Below, piece by piece: positions 23,740-35,847 of a DNA stretch of 64,000 nt. Each line of letters starts with the position of its first letter. Position 1 is the first letter of the stretch. The notes beneath the pieces were generated by a model that saw only the letters and a program-made list of their open reading frames with translations, did no database searches and was not told where the DNA came from. The translations under genes were made by a program, and so were the position numbers. The DNA is from Adiantum capillus-veneris (Eukaryota; Streptophyta; Polypodiopsida; Polypodiales; Pteridaceae): NCBI GenBank assembly GCA_014529385.2, contig CM043968.1, positions 127,431,018 to 127,495,017 of the forward strand, read 5' to 3'.

Positions 23740-24320
23740 CAATGCACGACAGTAGCAGAGTACCTTACCACACGACCCGGGTATGTGTTGTGTGTGTGTA
23801 TGCGTTGTGTAGTAACGTACCTTTTGTTGTATTTCACGATAGTCATAAGGTACCTTAACACACAATGGGAGTGTGTGCGTAAGCTGTTCTATGGAACAAT
23901 GCTTAGCACGGGGGCATCACCTCGGTGACGCGGGGAAGATGGTGTTCTTGTGGTAAGTATTGGCTTACTGTTTGGGTACTACGTCGATAACACGGAAAAT
24001 CTAGTATCCTTATGGTAAGTCAACTTCCCTTCCTCTTTCCAAAAAAACATATGGGCATTAGTCGGTAACGCAGCTATATGATGCTCGTATGCAAAGCCAT
24101 TATTTCTCCTTAGATTCGGGAGGCACTTGGTCGGTAACACGGTTGATTGAGGATCGTTTGTTAGAAGCGTCTATTTTTGCATAAATGTGGTGTTTAGGTC
24201 GTTAACCCGGCCATACAAACATCATATAATTTGTATGTGCATGTGTGTAGTTAATGTTTTTAAGTATTAAGTACATATGAATACTTGGTTCGTAATGCGG
24301 CCGTGAAGAGTATTTCATAT
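23740..24320. repeat. Array of hairpins with a conserved loop
   Basis: A core resembling GTCGGTAACGCGG recurs near 23922, 23983, 24061, 24130, 24199 and 24288. In most copies it sits between arms that pair with each other but differ between copies: GGGTACTA/TAGTATCC (24002), GGGCATTA/TGATGCTC (24079), GTGGTGTTT/AAACATCAT (24217), TGAATACT/AGTATTTCA (24309). The copy at 24130 has weak arms and the one at 23922 is ambiguous. Two looser hairpins of TTACACACA type precede it (about 23765 and 23845). No coding capacity. Confidence 0.75.
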
Positions 24321-24410
24321 ACAAATGTTTGAGTTGTTTAATTTTGTTGTTTTTAAGTGTTTTTATGAAATTATATAGTAGCTAATCATATTCAAAAGAA
24401 TGATTTATTC

Positions 24411-24710
24411 ATCAATCATTGCTATTTTAAATTCTACATTTACATAAATTATATGCAAAAAAGTATATGCACATAGTTTTTTATCTTTTTAAAGGACCTC
24501 AATCATCATCGCTATTTTAAATGCTACATTTACATAAATTCTATGTAGAAAAGAATTTGCACACAATTTTCATGTTAAATATTCTTTTGTATCTTTTTAA
24601 AGAGCATCAATCATGATCGCTATTTTAAATGCTTCATTTACATAGATTCTATGTAAAAAAGTCTGAGAACACAATTTGCATGTTAAATAATTATTTCTAT
24701 CTTTTTGGTC
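24411..24710. repeat. Three tandem ~90-110-bp AT-rich repeats
   Basis: Copies start with CAATCAT..GCTATTTTAAAT at about 24413, 24500 and 24608 and contain CATTTACATARATT and ATCTTTTT. Confidence 0.9.
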
Positions 24711-25379
24711 TTTGATGAAGACATCGCTTTCACTAATTTGTTGTATGCGACCATCTGCACATGATGATATTGCCAAAATACATTCTTTTTGAATGGCACA
24801 CATAATAATGTTCTTTTGATCTGGTGTCATTTTATCAGTGGATAATAAAAAACAATATATCAAATACAAATTCATGGTTGCACACTGCACTAACATTCTC
24901 ACACTATTTCAGGCAAACCCTCAACCATGATTTGAAGACTTTAAGAAATGTGCATGGAAATATTGATAAACAAACCAATCTTCACTTTAAATTGCAATCT
25001 GTTACACGTATAAAATGTAGAGCAAACAAGTGGTTTAAGAACTTCATCTAGATCAAACAATATATGTTAACAATCTGGAATATTTCAACATAAAGCGAAT
25101 TTTTAACTTATATTTTTCAAGCACACACCGACTTATAGACTTCAAAAAATTGTGCAAGATTATATCTATTCAGGTTGATAATCATTTTGACTTTAAATGA
25201 TATGTTTGCTCGTGTAAAAGACAATAAATATGTCATTCCTAATAAAATTGTCCAGATCTAACAGAACATGTTAAAAAATTAAAACAATTCAAAGCCTCTT
25301 GGAAGATACATGCATCATGATGTATATATTGTCAATTTTATTTTAGCTTATTTAAAACATTGGAAGTATACAAATTGGG
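24711..25379. repeat. Diverged ~200-bp direct repeat, otherwise nothing seen
   Basis: Segments starting near 24935 (GACTTTAAGAAATGTGCA) and 25137 (GACTTCAAAAAATTGTGCA) are diverged copies, sharing TTTAAAT..TATCTGTT-like and AGATC.AACA stretches. No gene seen. Confidence 0.5.
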
Positions 25380-25560
25380 CTAGGAAACCTGCTCCTTCGG
25401 TACTTCAAGCTCTTCATTCTTGGACCCAAAGGCTGCACTTTGCACCATCATTGCCCACCCCCCTGTTGAGCATTTATGCTCAACCACAAAAGAGCTTTAT
25501 TCCACTATAAACTGCAAAACCTGGCACACACTATGAGAAAACTAAAAACCATATGTACAC
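25380..25560 (-). repeat. LTR-like remnant left of element H
   Basis: About 100 bp (CTTCAAGCTCTTCATTCTTG, GGACCCAAAGGCTGCACTTT) match 29460-29560, on the far side of the gag ORF. I read the pair as LTR remnants of element H; exact ends are not visible. Confidence 0.5.
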
Positions 25561-25588
25561 TATTGTATTGCACTCTATTGCCAAACCT

Positions 25589-26750
25589 TCAAGTGGGTTG
25601 CCCCACCCCCTGCATCACATAGCTTCCACCTGGATCAAACACCTGGATTTGTTCGCTTTCATCCATTTGCAGCAATCTCCAGTAGTGCCTTACCCAAGCA
25701 CCTAGAACACCATGCACACAAAAGGCGCATAGCACTTTAGCGCCTCTTCGAACATCATCTTGCCTCATCAACCTATATGGATCTGCAATCCCATTACCTA
25801 AACCAACCAAAAGAACTGGTTCTGCAACCACATCATGTGTACAAACCAACACTTCTGACCGTTCCTCCCAGCCAAATAAAGTGAAAGCCTTGAGCATAGA
25901 ACTCTGTATCTGCTGCTGAACTAGCCTCCATAGAGCTATAGTTACCATCTTTTTCATCAACCATAATTCACATACCTTCACTGGAAGCAAAGCCACTGCT
26001 TGAGATTCTCCTTTCTCCACCATTGGACATGTCTGCTACTTCGGAATCTCCTCTGTCTTTGGCATCACAACCTCCTCTTTGACCACACACTCAATTCCAG
26101 CATCATTGAGACCTTCCTCGTCAACCGGCCCTTCAAGGTCGATCAACACCATCTGCTCATCAACTTTAACCAACTGCTCTTCAATCACCTCTTCTACCAC
26201 TACATCATGCTCCTCTAAGGAAAAGAGAAACTCATTCTCTACCGCATCCATCTCCAGTTCCGCCATAGACACGGCCGCTTTATCTCTCTTGGTAAGCTTT
26301 TGCACATGTTGCACCACCATGGCACATTCCACCACTACTTTCATCAGCACAGCCATTAGCATGGCACCACACACCACCTTCACCTGCATATCATCATCTA
26401 TATGTCTAGACCACTCCACTTGGCTTTCATCAAGCATCTCGGCTTGCTCTGTTCCCTGTTCTTCTTGCACAAGTGCTATTATCATATCATCAAACATATA
26501 AGAGGGAAAGTTTTACCGTTACCAATTCGGGTTCATCAGATTCCGTCTCCTTGTCATAGGATGTATATTCATCCGCATTATTCTCCTCGCTTGTATCCCA
26601 GCAAATCGAGCTTGTATCATCGTCGGCATCGGCATCATTTACTGACTCCGCATCAGCATCTGCATCCACTTGCTATTCCACAAAAGCTTGACCATCTTCA
26701 CCACTTTGCAAACTTTCTTCATCAGCTTCTGAACCCTTGGTATCTGCATC
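25589..26750 (-). pseudogene. Acidic post-Gag ORF of element H
   Basis: After gag the minus strand encodes a strikingly acidic region (DADADAESVNDADADDDTSS, about 26600-26700). It continues after a frameshift as 26036-26497 (EEHDVVVEEVIEEQLVKVDE) and 25589-26023, ending FDPGGSYVMQGVGQ. The last part has a hydrophobic stretch, SEVLVCTHDVVAEPVLLVGL. I recognise no protease, RT or integrase. Position and strand make it part of H's Gag or a second ORF. Function is unknown; acidic C-terminal extensions are not typical of plant gypsy Gag as I know it. Confidence 0.45.
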
Positions 26751-27603
26751 TCAATTGCATTCTGCTACCTTTTCATGCAAACTTTCAACAAGAACATGCT
26801 TTACCTCTTCAATCCGTACTGGAACCTCCACATCTGCTACCGCTTTTGCATCTTGGTTCACCCCGACATGGAGCTTCTCTTCGTTGACAAGCTCTTCCAC
26901 CCTCGGCACATGCACATCACAAACCGGAAACCTCCAAGGAACATAAACAATAGTAGGTCTTACCTCCATAGGCCTTGCATTTTGCACAACTCGAATCACC
27001 TTTGGTTGGACCAAAGAGCACTTCTCTACCTCTGCAATAGCAGGAATATAATCTGCTGGATTTAGCATTCCCAACTCCAGCTTTCGCTTCACCTTTCTGC
27101 TCTTTATCTTTGCCAGATAGACCATGTCTTCATAGGTATCTGCACCATCTTCGACCTTTTCTCTAATCCTTGGATGTAAACACTCTAACAGCTTTGACAA
27201 CTTCAAAGATTGATTACTTTTGACCCTAGTAGCAATCTCTAACTGCTTCCAACAAGCTTCAAACTGCTCAATGAAAATAGAGAAATCTTTACTTACATCC
27301 TGGTGTACCGCCTTCAGCCTTGCACTGGCTTTTTCTGCCGTAATCACCTCTCGAAACTGCTCCAAAAACTGACTCTGAAACCTTTGCCATGATTCTCGAT
27401 CACTGCTCTTTAAACCATCGAACCACGCCTTGGCTTGTCCTCGCATCAACAACGGCACCGTCTATAACCTTTTCAAATCCATCGATATACGCATCGACAA
27501 CAGCCATAATTCAAAATCAGCTAACCAATCTTTGGGATCTTCGACGCCCGTAAATATGGGGCCAAAACCTGGCTCCACCATCTCTGTCATCTTCAACCTC
27601 AAC
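26751..27603 (-). pseudogene. gag: Retrotransposon Gag capsid (element H)
   Basis: The likely start is near 27590 (MVEPGFGPIFTGVEDPKDWL), followed by LADFELWLLSM. One stop near 27460 splits it. The capsid signature is clear: PLLMRGQAKAWFDGLKSSD, then WQRFQSQFLEQFREV, VSKDFSIFIEQFEACWKQLE and LLECLHPRIREKVEDGADTY. It forms the particle shell. No zinc knuckle and no pol genes follow before the LTR-like sequence at 25.4 kb, so H looks like a gag-only, non-autonomous element. Confidence 0.8.
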
Positions 27604-29459
27604 CATCAAAAATCTCGACCATCCGCCAACCGCTTTGTTCGCAAAAAAACGCCACTTCGAACCTCAAATTGGAGCATCAGACAGCTCCTCCGTGGGGGCA
27701 CAAGAAGATGGAGAGGGGGAGTAGGGAACACACCCAGCACACACAATAGCTGCCTCTCTATAGCCCAGGGATTCCACAACACCCCTAACCTCTCAAAAAA
27801 CACCTTCAAATTGGCTTATTTGCACTAACAACTCCGGTTTAGCATACAAACCAACTACCTCACACCATGCAAAAAACACTCTCAACACAAATGCACCCAC
27901 ACTGGTCAAGCCACCCTTTCCGACACACAAAACACTCCTAATCTGTCCTCTCGGTAGCACCTTTCAAGGTGTAGGCAAACCCTCTGTAAGCAATGACCAA
28001 AACACGAAGAGCGAGAGAAGAGGAGGGGAATGTGGAGAAGCAACACACGAGATTGGGGCAAATGAGTAGTCACTTATTGAATAGGGAGTAGTACAACCGA
28101 CGTATGCAGATTCAATGGCAAGCTTTGCAACACACAAGCTCCAAGCTTCCACTCACTCACACAGGCAAAAAGCCAATTGGTCCAAAAGACCCTAAAAAAT
28201 GAACAAAAAACTTCTTTTATAGGGGTGTGCTTAGGAGTCCCAAAAAAGAAAAATGGGGTGATCTTCGATGTCGTGCACTTCATTTGGAGTTCCTTTTTAG
28301 CATTTGATTGCATTGCCAACACTTGGCCTAGTTTATTTTTGGAAACCTTTGCATGCTACCCTTTGGGTTTTGGTCCCTTTCCCTCTGGCCGGCCGGATTT
28401 CCCCTTTGGTGCCTTTGACTTACCCTTAGCCTTGCTCTTCAATTGTCCTTGTGGACACCTCTTCCTGCAGCAGTGGGACCCCTCCCCTTTGTCAAGGCAA
28501 TAGCGATGTCGCTATTGGGGGAGGGGGGGTACACCTTTACCCTAAAAAAAAATTGGCCCTTAGCGGGCACGGGTATCGCCCCTACTACCTGCCATGTCAT
28601 CATCGACCTCAACCACAACGCGGGCGCCACCGCCCCGCCTCGCCAAAACTGCCGCCCAAAATAGCCACCATATGCCACACCACGCCGCGCGCAGCACCTG
28701 GCATAGCCACGGGGAGGGGAGCTCCCCTCACTCCTCTTGGATGCTAATGGAGAGGCACAGGACCCACTATATATATCACGCCATCGTGTTTATTCACTGT
28801 GTATATGGGGTATTCAGCCTGCCATGTGGCAGTTCCACAACAAAGGCCTCAAGGCCTTGAAAATAAACATTACCACCCTTTAAAAAAAAAATGCTTCTGT
28901 CTTCCCCTAACTTCGCCTGCTTGCCAACCTCCCTGTGCTAAGTTGGAACCACCGACTGAAATGCCACTTTCCCGGCTCCAACCACACCCTTCGTCTCTGC
29001 ATTTTGACTCCTCGGCATCCTCAAATCAGGGCCTTCAAAAAAGGAAAAAAACATCTGCAAACAATTTTGGACAAAGGCACTCCAGCTTTCTCTTGTTGCA
29101 ACTTCTTGCTCCGGACTCCGTTTGGCATGCAGTCACTTCTTGCTAGCTCTGTATGATGTACAACCTGCTCTAGAACTTCGTTGAGGCTGAAAAGATGCCA
29201 GATGGCACATCCTCGAATGCGACCAAGTGGGCTCAGTCTCGACCCCCGAAAAAACTTCAACTGATCATATCTCGCAAACCATGGCTCCGATCCGCAATCC
29301 AAAAGACGGGTAGGCTCCATGAATAGAGCTCTACACATCTATACCCCAAGCTCCACTTGGATCACCTGTCCCCAGCTGCCTTGTCCGGCAAGAATCTGCA
29401 AATCATCAAAACTTCAACCTTCAATAACTTGGGCTCCGTAGCTCGGTTTGATGAGCCGT
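27604..29459 (-). other. Element H 5' region, probable LTR with TATA box
   Basis: On the minus strand CCTATAAAAGAAG near 28215 is a good TATA box, suggesting that U3 lies to its right and R/U5 to its left. A candidate inner LTR end is TGTAGGCAAACC at 27969, without a recognisable tRNA primer site. GC-rich sequence at 28560-28730. No other gene seen. Confidence 0.35.
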
Positions 29460-29870
29460 CGAGACTTGCTCCTTCAGCACTTGAAGCTCTTCATTATTGG
29501 ACCCAAAGGATGCACTTTGCATCTCCTTCACCTGTTACCCAAATTAGCCCCTCATGGAGCCTTTCTTGGCCTATAAGCCGCATTTCCGCTGCTATCTGTC
29601 ATCCCATGATTTTCCTAGCTGCTTCAGTCCTTTGCCATGCTTCTGCTTGCCTATACACATATGTCCATGCCACCTTCTAGATTCGACCCAAAGAGTGTAC
29701 CTTTAAAATTCTTCATCTACTCCCTAAATTAGCCCTTTCTGGAGCCTTTCTTAGTCTATAAACCGCATCATCCATACATATCCACTGCCACCTGTTTAGC
29801 CCATGATCTTCATAGCTGCTCTAGCCCTTTGCCATGATTCTACTAGCCTGCACATACCTGCCCATGCCAT
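29460..29870. repeat. LTR-like remnant with ~185-bp tandem duplication
   Basis: 29460-29560 matches 25380-25480. Within it, about 29500-29680 repeats at 29685-29870. Shared phrases are GGAGCCTTTCTTRGYCTATA, CCCATGATYTTC and CTTTGCCATG. Confidence 0.65.
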
Positions 29871-30779
29871 CTTCTATGGTCGACACACTTTGGCTGCATT
29901 AGCATTGTGGCTGTCCACTTGGCTGGGATAGTGCACAGTGACCTGCACCCGTTCAACATAACGTTGGAATTTACTTGCACAAACAAACCCCATGTTGTCA
30001 TCATTGATTAGGGAATGATACTCAAAACTCCAGCTAAGCATGCGTCAATTAATTATCTGCATCCAAGCGCACAGTCGGACTCTGTAGTTTTGGAGGCACA
30101 GAGAGTAGGGGATGCAGAGATGGCTAAGCAACCGTGGATTGCTTGAGAACTATACAATCCACGGTGCACAGATGCATACACAAAATTGAATGACGTTTAT
30201 GCAATGGGTTATCTATTCAACATGCTGATAGATTTTTGGACTGTAGCCAAAAAAGTTTATATTCTAGAAGAAGTTTTCTACCACCTCGACTAAGATGTTA
30301 TGAGGTCCATTCATATTAGAGTAGATTGTTGGATGAAGTTAAAAGAGTGGGAACAAAGAAGAAATGCATCTGACATTTTGATATTTTTCAAAGAGAATTT
30401 AAAGATAAACCCTAATCCTGTCCATTGTTGAACTTGCACCATCTTTTTATCCGATCTAAACATTTTTATGAAATATATATGCTTGTCCGGGGTATTTCAT
30501 TTTTATTGAGGTGTATTATTTGGTTTGGAGTGGTTCACCTCCTTGAGTCAATTATCTTTAGTCATTTCAAATTTATCGTGCTATACGAGGTATTTCAAAC
30601 TTGTCTTGTGGTTCAATTGGGTCCAGCAATTGTGATTTTGTTTAGTCGCATCAGTTGTGGTTTGATTTATTGGCTATGATGTCTTATGTAGTGGACGAGA
30701 CGTTGCTACCTTGTGCATCTGTGAGACTATTGAATCGTGAGAATATATTTCTACCAATGATATTGAATATTTGTCTATT
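29871..30779. other. No gene seen; short hairpin at 30131-30165
   Basis: A perfect 11-bp inverted repeat, ACCGTGGATTG and CAATCCACGGT, with a 13-bp loop. No other feature supported. Confidence 0.5.
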
Positions 30780-31740
30780 TGTCCATTGCAGCTCCAAGAG
30801 AAAATGGCCGATGAAGAACAAGTTTGTGGCACCCTATCAGTGCCTGATGATCAACAACAAGCGGTTGTTAATGCATTTCAGCACATGAAGTCTCTAGCAC
30901 ACGATATGTCGGCATAGAAGCGGCCTACACTGCTCAACGACTCAAAATGGGCAAATCAAAACCACATGCAATGGAAAGAGATCAATAAAGAAGTGACCAA
31001 GTGAGGACAAAGAGATCAAGAAAGAAAGGTGGAAGGTATTGAAGTGCCTCCATGATGCGATCAAAGAAAATGCTGAGAGGATCTACTTGGAAGTTTATGG
31101 CCATCCACTGCACAATGTAGATTTTGCGTTATATTTTGCAAAAATGTTATATGTTCACTTTGTGCAACAACGACGAGTAGACTTTTGTCAAAGGAGTCAA
31201 CTGTTGCCACTCATGATATCAAAGAGATTGTGTCACTTTCACCCGAGATGAGCTAATTGATAGTGGAAGGCACCAACCTACAGTTAAAGAGAGAGAAGGA
31301 TATTTACACAACACAGCTGTTAGACATAGATGCAAAAATAACACGGCTTTCTATAGCCACCCCGACACCCCAACCCTCACAGGTCCAGATGGAGAAAAGC
31401 ATTCACCACTTAAGCTGAGACGTTTAGAATCTGACACAGTGAGCGAATCCTCCGCTTGTACAAGGGACACACATCAGCCACCTTGTCCTACATCCATATT
31501 TGGTCCCCTTCTCTACTTCAGATGCATCCTCATCTTCCCAATGTCCAATTTTCTACAAGAATTTTGATGGATGGAGTGGATATTATACATTGACATGTGG
31601 TGATTATTATCACTTTGTCTGTCTTATTCGTTTAATACCAAATAGTAGCCGATATGCAATCTGTTCACAAGATATTCTACAAGGAATATATATTATGTTT
31701 GGCATGGCAAATGAGTATAAATTCAAGCAAGCCCGCTAAG
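30780..31740 (+). pseudogene. Unrecognised degenerate ORF with RING-like cysteine pattern
   Basis: Plus-strand fragments in changing frames. They include MADEEQVCGTLSVPDDQQQA (30804), KCLHDAIKENAERIYLEVYG (31042), a charged helix LQLKREKDIYTTQLLDIDAK (about 31285) and 31500-31739. The last contains CPIFYK, LTCGDYYHFVCL and YAICSQ. Its Cys/His order resembles a RING or PHD finger but the spacing is incomplete. It lies convergent to hAT pseudogene 1. A broken host gene fragment or an accessory ORF of the transposon are both possible. Confidence 0.3.
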
Positions 31741-31988
31741 ATACCCCTAGCACAATTAGAAATCTATTTGGTGACCAAGATGCTGCTTCAAAGCAACACA
31801 ATTGAGATGAAGCAGCAACACACTTGAGATCAACAAACTATGTATAATCATGAATATGAAGCATTGTATGTGATCACACATTAAATACAAGGTCTTTTAC
31901 AATGGTTTTTGACACGATATTCATTCTACTCTCAAGCTATATTGAATTTTTGAAGTTGTTATCTGGTTCTAAGTGTGAGTGTTGTGGA

Positions 31989-32677
31989 CCCGGGGGATTC
32001 ACCATGGAAAACTTACCACAACACGTAAGTGCAGGGGAGGGGGTTTTTTTAACAAGCTACATAAGCGTATAAGTTAGGGGCACGTCCCCAATAGTTTATC
32101 CCCCAAGCTTAAAAATAAGGGAGGGGGTATCATATTTGGGGGGGGGGGGGGGGGGGGGGGGGGGGACCTGAGCCAGGTTGATTACTTGTAACGATTGGTC
32201 ACCGATGTGAACTAGAACTCAAATCAATTTAGGGGAATTTTTTTATAAGGTCACACGTCAAAATTTTTATCAAGCCGGTCATAGATAAGGGCTTATTTGA
32301 AGCAAGTCAAGGGTTGATTTACACCAGCTTTGGATGGGTCAGAATTGGACAAGTAGCCAGAGTGTAGGCTGATCAAGCACATAGTTTGAAAGTCAAACTA
32401 AGACACATTGAGGGTGCATCTAGTTAAAGACAGAAGTGGTTTCTTAGTACATTGCCACTCACTATGCTACACAATCTTTGATTATTTTACTGAGTTAGAT
32501 CATGTGAGACCTAAATAGCATATGTAAGATAGGGGTATGATAGTTTTCTTCATTGATTGTCGTATAAGCATAGAAAGGGGGATCATATTCCCTAATATGA
32601 CTCGTATATAGGGGTTTTATCAAAGTTCTTTGCTCACAAGTGGCATCCTATTTTGTATATAGAGTGAATCCCCCGGG
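31989..32677. mobile_element. Non-autonomous TIR element with 8-bp TSD
   Basis: 689 bp with perfect 14-bp terminal inverted repeats CCCGGGGGATTCAC / GTGAATCCCCCGGG and a perfect 8-bp target duplication GTTGTGGA (31981-31988, 32678-32685). It has no coding capacity. It sits inside the 3' end of hAT pseudogene 1. An 8-bp TSD suggests hAT-type transposition, though the GC-rich ends differ from the usual YAGGG start. A 28-G run is inside. Confidence 0.85.
32138..32165. repeat. Poly-G tract, 28 bases
   Basis: 28 consecutive G, preceded by the G-rich GGGAGGGGGT. Could form a G-quadruplex; the true length is uncertain because such runs are hard to sequence. Confidence 0.9.
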
Positions 32678-34759
32678 GTTGTGGATCTCCTTGTAATTCA
32701 ACCTTCACATCTGTTATCAGATTCTCTTCTATTTCATCTATAGTGCATTGAGATACACCAACATTGAACTCTTCTTCGTCTTTGTTTTGACCATCATACA
32801 ACCAGGTTGGTATCTGATAGTTTATTGTGAATAGTGCTATGAACATACTTGTACATACTCCAATTTCTATCTGAACTTGAGTTTGATGCACATTGTGCTA
32901 GTACTTTTATTGCAAGGGGACATAAGGTCAAGTAATGCTCTCCACCATTCATCATCCACCACTTCCATGTAGGTTGCTCTTTTGCCATTACTTGTACAAA
33001 ATCATTCACAAAAGAACCATCTTTTAATCTAAATGCACTCATTTCTTTGATGCAATCAATTCGGTCTCGAACGTTGGAGTAGAATGTGTTGACCACGTTA
33101 TAGAAATTGCTGAACACCTCTGTATTGGACATCAGATCTAAATTCCAATACTTCAGATCAAGCATGTAAGCCATGCTATGGAGTTGACTATGAGTGCTCT
33201 TCCACCTTGCATGAAAATACTTGGCCAAAATTCTTCGTTGTTTGCAAGAGAATGGTAGTTGCCACTCCTTCTCTACTACATACTTTTTCAGCTCTTCGGG
33301 ATTTTCAAGATTCTGTTGGATTGACCACCATGTAATCGGCACTTTGCCCAAATTTGGCGCCCTTTGAACAAGGTTGTGAATCGCGAACATAACGGGCATC
33401 ATTACATGGTATGCATCCATTACACTCCTCCACCAAGTAGCTTTGTTTACGTCGCCATGTAGACATGTAATTTTATCTTTCACTTTTTCTTTCTCCTCAA
33501 GGTGCCATTCATCAAAGGCCGTGAAATTGAATGTGTCAATCACAGCACACTTATTGCGGTGAACAGATTTCAATGTATAAAAATGTGTGCAAAATCGACT
33601 TGCAGCAAGAAGTTTCAACATCACTGACATGCACATTCTATACAAACCGAGCACTCTTTGTTGTTTCAAGATAAATTTCACAATTCGACGCTCGTGTCAA
33701 TTATTTTGGCAAACCATGTGGTTCCTTCGCTAGTGTACCAATCCTTCAGCAACACCAAGTTTAAGTTGTGCGTATTGCAACCATTGGCAAAAATGTGTGG
33801 AAAGCACTTCTTTATTAATTTACTAGCATTTTTATAATTCTTTGCGTTGTCCATGACTATTTGAATGACATGTTCCGTACCAATTTCTTTAATTACATTA
33901 ATCAAGACCTTACAAATATATTTGCCACTTTCATTGCACCAGAACTATCAATCTCCTTTATAAATGTTTCTCCCCTTGGACAAAGCAGCATTACATTGAT
34001 CAATGGTCTTGTTTGAACATATGACCAGCCATGACTCACAATTGTGCATCCTAAAAAGCGAAATATCCCAAGTATTATTTTGCCAACACGCTCTTTGACT
34101 ACCATGTAACATTTGTCCAAGAAAACATTTTGTATCGTGTGATAAGAATGAGTTGAAAATCCTGGGCCAAACTCACCGATTTTCTTCCAAGCAGCCTTCC
34201 AATGATTGTTGTCTACCATGACCAAATCACTTCTAGTGAAGAATATTTCTTTGGTGAGTGTAGTTTGTGCTTCTTCTAGAGATTGCACTCAAAAGCTTTG
34301 ATGTAATGATTTTTGATGCATTTGACCAAGTCCACCTTCATTGTGACGCTTAAAAGGAACACTGCTTGAAATTTCCTCCCCCTGCGTAGTCTCTTCTCCA
34401 AGGTTAGTTGGTGTCAGTAGAGTATCAGTGGAGTTAATATTTGGCTCTGACAACTCTTGACTTGCAGCCACAGAGCTATATATGTGTTGTCTCTTGCCAC
34501 CCTTTTTGGCAAGCTCTTCTCACAAACACTTTGCAATTGTAGGTGCCTGAGGATGTTCACATTTCTTACAACTCTTTTTAACTCTACCCAGAAAATGGTC
34601 CCTAATACGTGGTACACCGCCTGATTTTGTTGTGAGATAAAATTTACTTTGCCACTCCATATATCGGCCGCATATGTTGTGAGCATAATCCCACTCTCTT
34701 CCAGGAGGCCTTTTATTCTTTGGCTTCTTCATATAACTTGTGCCCACATTTTGTTCCAT

Positions 34760-35411
34760 TGCTTTTAAATTAAAATTGAAGACAAAAGAACCAGATGTTC
34801 AGTTTTTAAAACATTTTTCTTATTTTCAATATATATTAAAAAACCATTCACTATGAAAGTAACCAAAACTGCACAATATAATATTTTCAATGCACGCTAG
34901 TCAATCCACATATCGATCACCTATGTTGTGAGCAAACATACACATTGCAATGCACTCTATGCACAGTATAATAGCTACAACAATGTTATGAATTTCTCAA
35001 TGCAATTATTATTATGATAATTATTTATATGTCCACTTTGACTTGCAAACAATAAGACACATCTAATTTCAAATGCTATAAAGAATAATCAATTTCTACA
35101 CTGAACGATGTCCATTGTTTGCAAAAAACACACGAAAGAAATAAAATATATGATTGGTCATTTCATGCAATTATAATCTTTCATAATACATAATGCACTC
35201 TTTGTATAAACCAATGCATGAACTAATGCAAATAAATATTCAATGTAATCACCCAATTGAGAGCTACTTGTATCCAATGTAGGATTGTAGCCCCCTTATG
35301 CAACCAATCAATATATAAAAGCTATTTTCACTCAATTAAGGATTATAGCTCTTATATTGTGGAGTGACAGTGTATATCAACTCAAATCTATGATTGTGAA
35401 AAATGCAAGAC
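34760..35411. other. AT-rich upstream region of hAT 1, no gene
   Basis: Should hold the 5' end and TIR of the hAT element. I could not locate the termini. Confidence 0.4.
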
Positions 35412-35540
35412 TTCAGGATCTTTATAAGCCCAATACACTAGTATATGAAATCCAACCCTTGACATGACATCCAACCCTAGAATTCAAGATCTTTATATGC
35501 ACAATACACTAGTACATGACATCCAACCCTTGACTATCGA
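35412..35540. repeat. Tandem ~71-bp duplication
   Basis: Copies of TTCARGATCTTTATAWGCMC and AATACACTAGTAYATGA followed by ATCCAACCCTTGAC start near 35412 and 35483. Confidence 0.85.
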
Positions 35541-35847
35541 CTCGACATTTACATATGCACTCACCAATTATAGCCCTCATTTGAACCAATGGCTTTGTCG
35601 CAATGAGCATGACTCTCCATTTTTCCAATTGTTATGGTTTTGTACCTTTATGTTCGGTAAAGAATTAAAAAATTTTAGAAGTGGTTACCGAATTAAGAAT
35701 CACGTTCGGCCCAAAAAAGGACCTGTGACTCTGTAACCTTAGGTCAATTCACAAGGAGATGACTATACCGACACTCGGATACACTCCCCAAGGATTTACC
35801 GAGCTAAAGGACCACAATAAGCACATTGTTTACTATATATAATTACT

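Larger units (their letters stand above)
31890..34759 (-). pseudogene. hAT transposase pseudogene 1 (BED, DUF659, hAT-C)
   Basis: hAT transposases cut and paste DNA flanked by short TIRs. From the right: BED-like zinc finger (REWDYAHNICGRYMEW, VPRIRDHFLGR, SCKKCEH; 34540-34720). DUF659 catalytic region follows at 33680-34290, with GCTIVSHGWSYVQTRPLINV, CPRGETFIKEIDSSG, QIVMDNAKNYKNAS and FANGCNTHNLNLVL. Next is the middle domain (33400-33680) and the hAT-C dimerisation region at 32850-33000 (WWMMNGGEHYLTLCPLAIKV, SSSDRNWSMYKYVHS). Frameshifts separate these. The acidic tail (DEIEENLITDVKVELQGDPQ) is cut by the TIR element at 31989-32677 and resumes beyond it. Confidence 0.85.

Noticed and set aside
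31500-31739. RING-finger host gene
   Set aside because: Cys/His spacing is incomplete, the frame is short and upstream frames are broken.
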